From NCBI GenBank assembly GCA_947475125.1, contig CANJMX010000003.1, positions 1 through 34,218 on the forward strand: DNA of 34,218 nt, in the 5' to 3' direction. Positions within the stretch are counted from its first letter, which is position 1. Each line of letters starts with the position of its first letter. The notes beneath the pieces were generated by a model, which searched no databases, had not been told where the DNA came from, and saw nothing but the letters and a program-made list of their open reading frames with translations. Source of the stretch: Actinomycetota bacterium. Its GTDB lineage: Bacteria; Actinomycetota; Thermoleophilia; Miltoncostaeales; Miltoncostaeaceae. This document shows, piece by piece, positions 14,600-21,062 of this stretch. The translations under genes and the position numbers were made by a program.

Positions 14600-14961
14600 T
14601 CACCGCCGCACGGCCCCTGGTCGTGATCTACGACGGCAACTGCCGGTTCTGCCGTGCGTTTGCGCATGTGGCACGCCGGGCGGCACGCCCGCCCGGCGTG
14701 CGCCTCCTCCCCTTCGGCCATCCGGCCGCAGAGGCCGTGCTCTCGTCGCTCCCCGGTGACGACCGGTACTCATCGGTCCATGCCCTCCGGGGCCGCGAGC
14801 TGTACTCGGCAACCGACGCATTTCGCGTCATCCTGTCGCGCCTGCGCGGCGGCAATGTCTTCATACGCACACGCGCGTACCGCATCTATCCCGTTGTGGT
14901 GCGGCACCGAACAACGATCGGACGCTTTGTGCCGGATATGAGCCAACCGCCGATCGACTGA
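14596..14961 (+). CDS. DCC-family thiol-disulfide oxidoreductase-like protein (DUF393)
   Basis: 112 residues from GTG 14623, or 121 from CTG 14596. The family mark is DGNCRFCRAF (normally YDGDCGFCR), a thioredoxin-like C-x2-C site; PPGVRLLPF and DAFRVILSRL fit the rest of the fold. The start is uncertain: in frame, no ATG, GTG or TTG lies between a stop at 14533 and GTG 14623, yet the residues just before that GTG (ARPLVV) continue the first beta strand expected by the family. CTG 14596 would overlap the SepF-like stop in CTGA. The coordinate given uses CTG; the conservative start is 14623. Its disulfide role is inferred from the motif. Confidence 0.75.
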   Translation: MITAARPLVVIYDGNCRFCRAFAHVARRAARPPGVRLLPFGHPAAEAVLSSLPGDDRYSSVHALRGRELYSATDAFRVILSRLRGGNVFIRTRAYRIYPVVVRHRTTIGRFVPDMSQPPID

Positions 14962-14985
14962 CCGGCTTGCGGGCGTGGAGGTCCC

Positions 14986-15246
14986 TCAGCCACCTGCTCG
15001 TGGGTCCTGCTCGCGCAGCCTTCGTGCCCGCTCGGTACGCGTGCCCGCCACGATGACCACCGTCGCAAGCACCCCCCAGAACAGGCCGTACCAGAGGCTC
15101 CGACCCAATGGCTGGTTGAGCAAGGACATGTGGATCAGTGCGAGCACGACGAACGAGACGACAAACGCGGCGGCGACCTGAATGCCGATCGCAAGGTCTT
15201 CCCATCGGATCAGCAGTGCAGGGCGCCCGTTCACGCGGCTGAGCAT
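14986..15246 (-). CDS. Small two-helix membrane protein
   Basis: 86 residues, not recognised. Two hydrophobic segments at about 22-42 (IQVAAAFVVSFVVLALIHMS) and 50-67 (SLWYGLFWGVLATVVIVAG), followed by a strongly basic cytoplasmic tail (RTERARRLREQ). It is probably an inner-membrane protein with both ends in the cytoplasm. ATG 15246 lies 24 bases from the divergent M32 carboxypeptidase start. It converges with the DCC protein with a 24-base gap. Confidence 0.65.
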   Translation of the reverse strand: MLSRVNGRPALLIRWEDLAIGIQVAAAFVVSFVVLALIHMSLLNQPLGRSLWYGLFWGVLATVVIVAGTRTERARRLREQDPRAGG

Positions 15247-15258
15247 ACCCGCCCCCGG

Positions 15259-15264
15259 TACCGT
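15259..15264 (+). promoter_or_regulatory. -10 element, predicted leaderless start of the M32 carboxypeptidase
   Basis: TACCGT, six bases (GGCCGC), then ATG 15271. No ribosome-binding sequence precedes the ATG. Confidence 0.5.
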
Positions 15265-15270
15265 GGCCGC

Positions 15271-16749
15271 ATGAACGAGACCGCGTCATGGGCCACCGCA
15301 TGCGAGTGGATGGGCACGCTTGCCGACCTGCAGGGCGCGTCGGCGGTGCTCGAGTGGGACCGCGAGACGATCATGCCGTCCGGGGCCGCCGAGGCGCGAG
15401 GCGCACAGTTGTCCACGCTGGCGGGGCTGCACCACCGTGCACTCCTCGACCCATCAGTGGGCGACGCCCTTGAGCAGCTGCGGGAGTCGGGTGACCCGGT
15501 TCGTGCCGCGTCAGCGCACGAGGGGCAACGGGAGCGCTCCCGCGCCGAGCGGGTTCCCGAGGCCCTGGTTCGCGAACTCACGGAGGTGTCGTCGCGGTCG
15601 GTGGCGATCTGGACCGACGCCCGGGAGCGCGGCGATGTGTCGGCCTTTGTCGAGGGCATCAGGCCGCTGGTTGCCCTGACGCGCGAGCAGGCGACCTGTC
15701 TGGCAAACGGAGGCGATCCGTATGACGCGCTCATCGACCTGTACGAGCCCGGGACCACCTACGCCGACCTACAGCCGGTGCTTGATGATCTTGCTGCCCG
15801 CGTGGCCCCGCTTGTTGAACGCCTCGCGGGCGCAGGCGGACCCGCACTTCCCGAGCGCGAGTGGGATGGCGATCGCCAGATGGCCCTTGCGTCGGCACTC
15901 GCCGACGAGATCGGCTTCGACCAATCCCGGGGCCTTGTGGGCCGCACTGCGCATCCGGTGACCATGGGCCTGGGGGCAGGCGACACACGGCTCTCCACCC
16001 GCGTCGATGTCGCCGATCCGCTGTCGTCAATCATGGCCGTCATGCACGAGGGTGGCCATGCCCTGTACGACCAGGGAATCCCCGAGGTCTGGCGCCGGAC
16101 CCTCGCCGGCGATGCCCCGTCGCTCGGCGCGCACGAATCGCAGTCCCGCTTCTGGGAGAACCACATCGGGCGGTCGCGTGCGTTCTGGGAGGTCGTCGCA
16201 CCGATGCTTTCGGAGCGGTTCCCCCTGTCGTCAGCGGGTCTCGGGCCGGACGACTACATCCGGGCGCTCAACCGCGTGGAGCGCTCCACGCGGCGCGTGG
16301 AGAGCGACGAGGTCACGTACGACCTGCATATCGTCCTGCGCGCGCGCCTTGAGCGGGCGATGATCCTCGGCGACCTCGATGTCACGGACCTGCCCGGAGC
16401 CTTTGACGAAGGTCTTCACGACCTTCTGGGAATCTCCCCCGCCTCCCCGGCGGAGGGTGCCATGCAGGACATTCACTGGGCGGCGGGCATTATCGGCTAC
16501 TTCCCCACCTACACGCTCGGCAATCTGTACGCCGCGCAACTGGCCGACGCGGCAGAGCGGGCTGTGGGACCGATTGATGAGGTCATCCGCGCTCAGGGCA
16601 TGGCGCCATTTCTCGACTTCCTGCGCGAGACCATCCACTGCCATGGGCGCACGATGAGCACTCCGGACCTCATGCGGCAGGCCACTGGAAGCGACCTCTC
16701 CGCCGAGCCATTCGTCCGGCATCTGGAGCGCACCTACGCGCCACAGTAA
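15271..16749 (+). CDS. M32 family metallocarboxypeptidase (thermostable carboxypeptidase 1-like)
   Basis: 492 residues, normal for M32. The zinc site is HEGGHALYDQG (HExxH) with the downstream HESQSRFWEN block carrying the third-ligand Glu region. Other M32 marks are EWDRETIMPSGAAEARG near the N-terminus, HPVTMGLG, DTRLSTRVD, SDEVTYDLHIVLR, and GYFPTYTLGNLYAAQL. These enzymes remove C-terminal residues from peptides in the cytoplasm. ATG 15271 fits the family N-terminus and has the TACCGT element six bases upstream; a longer frame to 15130 is rejected. The TAA stop abuts the stop of the convergent apt gene. Confidence 0.95.
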   Translation: MNETASWATACEWMGTLADLQGASAVLEWDRETIMPSGAAEARGAQLSTLAGLHHRALLDPSVGDALEQLRESGDPVRAASAHEGQRERSRAERVPEALVRELTEVSSRSVAIWTDARERGDVSAFVEGIRPLVALTREQATCLANGGDPYDALIDLYEPGTTYADLQPVLDDLAARVAPLVERLAGAGGPALPEREWDGDRQMALASALADEIGFDQSRGLVGRTAHPVTMGLGAGDTRLSTRVDVADPLSSIMAVMHEGGHALYDQGIPEVWRRTLAGDAPSLGAHESQSRFWENHIGRSRAFWEVVAPMLSERFPLSSAGLGPDDYIRALNRVERSTRRVESDEVTYDLHIVLRARLERAMILGDLDVTDLPGAFDEGLHDLLGISPASPAEGAMQDIHWAAGIIGYFPTYTLGNLYAAQLADAAERAVGPIDEVIRAQGMAPFLDFLRETIHCHGRTMSTPDLMRQATGSDLSAEPFVRHLERTYAPQ

Positions 16750-17292
16750 CTAGTCGCTGGAGACGTCCTCGGAGGCGTACTGCACCAGCGACATGACGTC
16801 GTAGGTCCCGAGCCGTGCGCGGCCCGGGAGGAACGTGAGTTCCACCACAAATGCCAACCCGGCCACCACCCCACCCAGCTCCTCCACCAGCGCACACTTG
16901 GCGGCGGCGGTTCCGCCGGTGGCGAGCAGGTCGTCGTGCACCAGCACCCGCTGCCCCGGACGAATGGCGTCCCGATGGATCTCGAGCACGTCGGTGCCGT
17001 ACTCCAGGTCGTACTCGCGCGAGATGGTCTCGTACGGCAGCTTTCCGGGCTTGCGGGCACAGGCGAACCCGGCATTGATCTCGCGGGCGATGGCGCCACC
17101 CAGGATGAATCCGCGCGCCTCGGCACCCAGCACCACATCGATGTCGCGGGGCCTGGCCCAGTCCGCGATGGACGCCACGCAGGCGTTAAGCCCCGCCGGA
17201 TCCTCAAACAGCGGCATCAGGTCGTAGAACAGGATGCCCGGCTTCGGGTGGTGCGGGATGCGTCGGATCGCACCGTCGATGTTGTAGGTCAC
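16750..17292 (-). CDS. apt: Adenine phosphoribosyltransferase
   Basis: 180 residues, the family length. HPKPGILFYDL near residue 15 is the N-terminal APT signature; GAEARGFILG and RKPGKLP are substrate and pyrophosphate-loop motifs; VLVHDDLLATGGT at 116-128 is the PRPP-binding site. It converts adenine and PRPP to AMP, recycling purines. The GTG start overlaps the FtsR-like stop by four bases (GTGA), so it is translated from the FHA-FtsR transcript. Pairing apt with a cell-division regulator is unusual and its meaning is unknown. It ends directly against the convergent M32 stop. Confidence 0.96.
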   Translation of the reverse strand: MTYNIDGAIRRIPHHPKPGILFYDLMPLFEDPAGLNACVASIADWARPRDIDVVLGAEARGFILGGAIAREINAGFACARKPGKLPYETISREYDLEYGTDVLEIHRDAIRPGQRVLVHDDLLATGGTAAAKCALVEELGGVVAGLAFVVELTFLPGRARLGTYDVMSLVQYASEDVSSD

Positions 17293-18041
17293 GCACTCTC
17301 CTGAGGCGATGGGGACAGGGAGCTCACGACCCCCCGAAGTTCCTGGACGAGAATGAGATGTCGCACATGCGAGGCGAGGGCGGCCAATGACTCGAGCGAC
17401 TCGAGGGCCTCCTGGCGCCGCTCTGGATTCGATGACTTGAGCCCCGTGGCCAACACCTGCTCAAGGAGTCCCGCCTCGCGCTCCGCCGCCACCTTGAGCG
17501 TGCGCAGATGTCTCGGTTCGAGACCATAGGCACGCAGCTCGACGGCGGTCTTGATGATCTCCCGGTCGTTGTCGTCAAACCGGTCATCCCCGCTCACCAA
17601 TCCGTATTGCTCCAGTGCACGCACGAGTTGACGATCGGCGCCCGTGGCAGCAAGCACGTCCTCAATCCCCGAGAAACCCCCGGGGTCGGGCGCCCCGAGA
17701 TTCTCGCGCTTGATCCGGCGGGCCTGATTCGCCACCCCCACGGCACCGGTGCGCGTCGCATCCAGCTCTTCGCGGATGACCTTGAGCGGGAGGAACTCAT
17801 CTCGCTGAAGGGTGAGGATCGTGCGCAGGCGCTCCACATCGCGCGGGCCGTACAGCCGGTATCCCCCATTGGTGCGCCGGGGCATCACCAGTTCCTGATC
17901 CTCGAGGTACCGCAACTTGGAGATCGAGATGTCCGGGAACTCGGGCTTCAGCAGTTCGCACACCGCGCCGATAGTGCTGCCAGCGGCAAGAGTGTCGTCC
18001 TCGGTTCCGAGGAGCTCTGTCTGGACGCCGGCGCTCCTCAC
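17289..18041 (-). CDS. ftsR: MerR-family transcriptional regulator, FtsR-like
   Basis: 250 residues. A winged-helix MerR domain at about 22-92 (TIGAVCELLKPEF, ISISKLRYLEDQELV, RRTNGGYRLYGPRDVERL, LPLKVIREEL), then a long helical C-terminal half with a coiled coil near LRTLKVAAEREAGLLEQVL. Length, domain order and position directly after an FHA gene match actinobacterial FtsR (Rv1828/Cg1631), which regulates ftsZ and cell-division genes; that role is transferred from the family. There is no N-terminal Cys pattern for metal sensing. The GTG start overlaps the FHA gene stop by four bases. Confidence 0.85.
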   Translation of the reverse strand: MRSAGVQTELLGTEDDTLAAGSTIGAVCELLKPEFPDISISKLRYLEDQELVMPRRTNGGYRLYGPRDVERLRTILTLQRDEFLPLKVIREELDATRTGAVGVANQARRIKRENLGAPDPGGFSGIEDVLAATGADRQLVRALEQYGLVSGDDRFDDNDREIIKTAVELRAYGLEPRHLRTLKVAAEREAGLLEQVLATGLKSSNPERRQEALESLESLAALASHVRHLILVQELRGVVSSLSPSPQESA

Positions 18042-18490
18042 GCCACGAATACCAGCCGGAACTTGCCGACCTGCACCTCGTCGCCGTCGGCAAGGAGTTC
18101 CTCGGTATCGATGAGGCGTCGGTTCACGTACGTGCCATTGGTACTGCCGTTGTCGACCAGTACAAACCCCGCGGGACGCTCATGCACCTCGGCGTGCGCG
18201 CGCGAAACGGTGATGTCGTCGAGGAAGATGTCGCACTCAGGAGATCGCCCGATGGTGGTGCGGGGCCCCACAAGGGGGAAGAACTCCCCGGTACGCCCAC
18301 CCCGGAGCATGATGGCGAGCGCGGGACCGAGACGTGGCGTCGCACTAGGCGGGGTGAGTCCTGGATCGGTGAGGGTCTCGATTGGGCCGGTTGCCTGCGT
18401 ACCGGCCTGGATGTCGGGCATCGTCGCGCCGCAGACGCCACAGAAGCGGTCGCCATCGGGGCGGATCGCACCACACGCCGCGCAGATCAC
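18038..18490 (-). CDS. FHA-domain protein with N-terminal zinc ribbon (GarA/OdhI-like position)
   Basis: 150 residues. C3-x2-C6 and C17-x2-C20 form a zinc ribbon at the extreme N-terminus. After a Pro/Thr linker the FHA domain covers about 57-148, with the phosphothreonine-binding GRS (81-83), SRAHAEV (96-102) and NGSTNGT (114-120). The position before an FtsR-like gene matches GarA/OdhI, which inhibits 2-oxoglutarate dehydrogenase under Ser/Thr kinase control. GarA carries an N-terminal ETTSV phosphosite; here the linker has only ETLTD (38-42), so GarA function is uncertain. GTG 18490 is required to keep the Cys pairs. A 23-codon ORF ends on this start codon. Confidence 0.88.
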   Translation of the reverse strand: MICAACGAIRPDGDRFCGVCGATMPDIQAGTQATGPIETLTDPGLTPPSATPRLGPALAIMLRGGRTGEFFPLVGPRTTIGRSPECDIFLDDITVSRAHAEVHERPAGFVLVDNGSTNGTYVNRRLIDTEELLADGDEVQVGKFRLVFVA

Positions 18491-18558
18491 GCCCGCACCG
18501 CTGATGGCGGGGGCTTCGATGAATTGCGCCTGGGCGCGGTGAAGACGACGATCGACAT
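18487..18558 (-). CDS. Possible 23-codon leader ORF ahead of the FHA gene
   Basis: ATG 18558 follows GGAG by five bases, and its TGA stop overlaps the FHA gene's GTG start (GTGA), the same coupling used by neighbouring genes. The peptide starts MSIVVFTAPRR and ends in a Pro-rich SSKPPPSAVRA. A TACCAT -10-like element at 18589-18584 would start transcription about 19 bases before it. No similarity is claimed; it may be a translated leader or chance. Confidence 0.3.
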   Translation of the reverse strand: MSIVVFTAPRRNSSKPPPSAVRA

Positions 18559-18583
18559 TTCCGCTCCGGGTCGAGGGTCGTCC

Positions 18584-18589
18584 ATGGTA
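18584..18589 (-). promoter_or_regulatory. Candidate -10 element for the FHA-ftsR-apt transcript
   Basis: TACCAT on the minus strand. A start near 18577 gives a short leader containing the GGAG site of the 23-codon ORF. Confidence 0.35.
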
Positions 18590-18606
18590 GTCCCGCCCGG
18601 CCTAAC

Positions 18607-18625
18607 CCTCAAGCCGCGGTTGAGG
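18607..18625 (-). terminator. Hairpin downstream of pgsA
   Basis: CCTCAA and TTGAGG form a 6-bp stem with a 7-base loop, seven bases after the pgsA stop. No U tract. It separates pgsA from the FHA gene. Confidence 0.4.
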
Positions 18626-18631
18626 CCTGCC

Positions 18632-19183
18632 CTACGTCAGCGTTGGCGAACGCAGGCGGTGGATGGCGATGCGCACGTAGTTCACAGCGGTAAGGATGGA
18701 CACCACGACCGCCACGGCAAAGACCCAGTCGATCCACTGGCCGGCAAATCCGAGGGCGACAGCCACGGTCACCATGTTGAGAGCGGAGCTCACCTTTCCG
18801 GCGAGATCGATGCGCATCACCACCCCGACGCGTGCCAACAGCACAAAAGCCACCATGGCGCCGATGTCGCGCACGAGGATGATCGTGGGACCGGGCCAGT
18901 CGAAGCGGCCCATCGCCATCACACCGATCAGGCCCACCGCCATGAGCAGGCGGTCGGCCAATGGGTCGGCGATGCGGCCGAAGTTCGTCTGGGCATGCAG
19001 TGCCCGGGCCAGGAAGCCGTCAAGGAGGTCGGAGAAGGCCAGAATCGCGAACAGGATCGCGGCCGGCACGTACGTGGGGCCGTCTGCCTGCAGGACCATT
19101 ACCAGCAGTACCGGCAGCCCCGCCAGGCGAGCGATGGTGATCGCGTTTGGAAGCCAACGCAGCCGCCTACCCATCACACTCAC
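18632..19183 (-). CDS. pgsA: CDP-alcohol phosphatidyltransferase, PgsA-like
   Basis: 183 residues with about six membrane helices. The active site follows D-x2-D-G-x2-A-R-x8-G-x3-D-x3-D exactly: D52, D55, G56, A59, R60, G69, D73, D77. Length and sequence fit CDP-diacylglycerol:glycerol-3-phosphate 3-phosphatidyltransferase, the committed step to phosphatidylglycerol; a phosphatidylinositol-phosphate or cardiolipin-type activity cannot be excluded by motif alone. GTG 19183 has GGAG five bases upstream; ATG 19174 is an alternative. It starts 15 bases after the mature end of tRNA-Pro, so tRNA and pgsA are probably co-transcribed. Confidence 0.88.
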   Translation of the reverse strand: MSVMGRRLRWLPNAITIARLAGLPVLLVMVLQADGPTYVPAAILFAILAFSDLLDGFLARALHAQTNFGRIADPLADRLLMAVGLIGVMAMGRFDWPGPTIILVRDIGAMVAFVLLARVGVVMRIDLAGKVSSALNMVTVAVALGFAGQWIDWVFAVAVVVSILTAVNYVRIAIHRLRSPTLT

Positions 19184-19198
19184 TTCTGCTCCGAAAAA

Positions 19199-19272
19199 TC
19201 GGGGCGAGAGGATTTGAACCTCCGACCGCCCGGCCCCCAGCCGGGTGCGCTACCAGACTGCGCCACGCCCCG
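19199..19272 (-). tRNA. tRNA-Pro (anticodon GGG)
   Basis: A complete 74-base cloverleaf on the minus strand. Acceptor CGGGGCG pairs with CGCCCCG, discriminator A. The D-arm is GCGC...GCGC; anticodon stem CCCGG/CCGGG holds loop CTGGGGG with anticodon GGG; the T-arm is GGAGG-TTCAAAT-CCTCT. The last T-arm pair (G-T) is a wobble. CCA is not encoded; five T bases follow directly. It lies 35 bases from the 3' end of proS, whose product charges it. Confidence 0.95.
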
Positions 19273-19283
19273 AAGCGAGGCCG

Positions 19284-19289
19284 ACAATA
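19284..19289 (-). promoter_or_regulatory. Candidate -10 element for tRNA-Pro
   Basis: TATTGT on the minus strand; transcription from about 19277 would give a 5-base leader before the tRNA. Confidence 0.4.
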
Positions 19290-19307
19290 GCATGGGGGTC
19301 GCCGGCC

Positions 19308-21062
19308 TCAGGTGCTCTGGAGGTCCTGCCAGAGAGCGCGAATTGCGTCGGCTGCACCGCCCAGGCCTACTTCGGTCTTCTGCTGCCCGGCGCGCAGTTG
19401 CACCTCAAGCGGACCGTCGGGAAGTGTCCTCTTCCCCACCGTGATCCGAATGGGGCAGCCGAGGAGATCGGCCTCAACAAACTTCTGGCCCGGCGACATC
19501 CCCGCGCGATCATCCAGCAGCACGTCGAGTCCAAGATCCGACAGTTCGGCCCAGAGGCCCACCGCATATTCGGACTGCTCGCTCTCTGCATCGCCGATCA
19601 GCACGATGTGCACATCGAACGGGGCGATGCCGATTGGCCAGATGATGCCGCCGTCGTCATGGCCCTGCTCAATGGCCGCCATTGCCACGCGCGCGGGCCC
19701 GATCCCATACGAGCCCATCACGATCACCTGCTCCTTGCCGTGCTCATCGAGGTAAGTGGCACCGAGGGGCTCGGAGTACTTGGTACCGAGCTTGAAGATG
19801 TTGCCGATCTCAATCACCGGCACCAGCTCAACGGGGCCGTCGCCGTTCACCGACTGCTCGCCATCCAGCACGCTGCGGATGTCAGCGGTCTCCGCCTGAA
19901 AGTCCCGGCCGAGCACCACACCGCGAAGGTGGAAGCCGTCACGGTTCGCTCCGGTCACGTAGTGGCCGACATGAAGACTGGAGTCGGCGATGATGCGCAC
20001 ATCGTCGCGGACACCGATCGGGCCGAGGGATCCGGGATCCGCCCCAAACCACTCCCTGATCTCCTCGGGACGCGCGGCGCGATGGTTGCCGATGAGATGC
20101 GCGATCTTCTTCTCGTGTACATGGTGCTCGCCGCGCACGATGGCCAGCACCGGGCCGTCGTCGCTCACCAGCACCACGCTCTTCGCGAGGCGTGCGGCGG
20201 GCAGCGTGGTGAACGCGGCGAGCTCCTCGATGCTTCCGATACCGGGGGTCGCGAACTCCTCGGGTGCTGCTGGCGTGTCGCCGAAGTCCGGGTCGGCGGC
20301 GACCGAGACCGCGAGTTCGACATTGGCCGCGTACGAGCCCGACGCGGTGCGCGCAACCACGTCTTCGCCGGCTGGGCTTGGCGCCATGTACTCATGGGCC
20401 CCGCTCCCACCCATCATCCCGACGTCGCTCTCCACCCTGTACCAGGTGATGCCGCAGCGATCGAAGATGCGGGCGTAGGCCTCGGAGTGAGCGGCGTATG
20501 AGCGCTCCAGCCCCTCGGAGTCGGCATCAAACGAGTAGGAGTCCTTCATCGTGAACTCGCGAACCCGCAGCATGCCGCTCTTGGGGCGCGGCTCATCGCG
20601 CAGCTTCGTCTGGATCTGGTACCACGACTGCGGCAGGTCACGGTAGGAGCGCATCTCACGAGCCGCGTGCCAGGTGACGATCTCCTCGTGGGTCATCCCG
20701 AGCACCATCTTCCGGCCACCGCGATCCTCAAGCCGGAACTGCTCGGAGAGGCCGTAGCGACCGGTGGTCTCCCAGATCTCGGCCGGATGCAGCACGGGCA
20801 TGAGGATCTCCTGTGCGCCGATGCGGTCCATCTCCTCACGGATGATCCCCTCGACCTTCGCGACCACCCGAAGCCCGATGGGTGTCAGGGTGTACAGGCC
20901 CGCCGCGAGCTGGCGCACAAGCCCGGCGCGCACCGACAACTTGTGACTGACAGCCTCGGCATCGGCGGGGTCGTCGCGCACCGTGGGCCAGAAACGCCCC
21001 TCAAGCCGCCAGGAGTTCCCGTGGGGGGCCGCAGGCATACGCCAGGTGTCGTCCGTGCTCAA
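19308..21062 (-). CDS. proS: Prolyl-tRNA synthetase (bacterial long form)
   Basis: 584 residues, class II synthetase. HKLSVRAGLVRQLAAGLYTLTPIG and VLHPAEIWETTGRYG (motif 1 region), MTHEEIVTW and RDEPRPKSGMLRVREFTMKDSYSF in motif 2 (read as RDEPRPKSG then REFTMKDSYS), and GSYGIGPARVAMA as motif 3. An inserted YbaK-like editing domain lies at about 230-390 (GSIEELAAF, ARLAKSVVLV, HEKKIAHLIG), expected to hydrolyse Ala-tRNA-Pro. The C-terminal anticodon-binding domain follows. TTG 21062 is used: it overlaps the ispG stop (TTGA) and has AAGGGG four bases upstream. ATG 21038 is an alternative but loses the coupling. Confidence 0.96.
   Translation of the reverse strand: MSTDDTWRMPAAPHGNSWRLEGRFWPTVRDDPADAEAVSHKLSVRAGLVRQLAAGLYTLTPIGLRVVAKVEGIIREEMDRIGAQEILMPVLHPAEIWETTGRYGLSEQFRLEDRGGRKMVLGMTHEEIVTWHAAREMRSYRDLPQSWYQIQTKLRDEPRPKSGMLRVREFTMKDSYSFDADSEGLERSYAAHSEAYARIFDRCGITWYRVESDVGMMGGSGAHEYMAPSPAGEDVVARTASGSYAANVELAVSVAADPDFGDTPAAPEEFATPGIGSIEELAAFTTLPAARLAKSVVLVSDDGPVLAIVRGEHHVHEKKIAHLIGNHRAARPEEIREWFGADPGSLGPIGVRDDVRIIADSSLHVGHYVTGANRDGFHLRGVVLGRDFQAETADIRSVLDGEQSVNGDGPVELVPVIEIGNIFKLGTKYSEPLGATYLDEHGKEQVIVMGSYGIGPARVAMAAIEQGHDDGGIIWPIGIAPFDVHIVLIGDAESEQSEYAVGLWAELSDLGLDVLLDDRAGMSPGQKFVEADLLGCPIRITVGKRTLPDGPLEVQLRAGQQKTEVGLGGAADAIRALWQDLQST

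Noticed and set aside
15130..15270. N-terminal extension of the M32 carboxypeptidase
   Set aside because: The extra 47 residues are charged and unlike the family, overlap the divergent small membrane protein, and ignore the leaderless-type start at 15271.
17508..19444. Two long plus-strand frames opposite ftsR, the FHA gene and pgsA
   Set aside because: Antisense to conserved genes with complete motifs; no supporting signals.
19245..20501. 418-codon plus-strand frame opposite proS
   Set aside because: Antisense to proS; His/Ala-rich composition typical of shadow frames.
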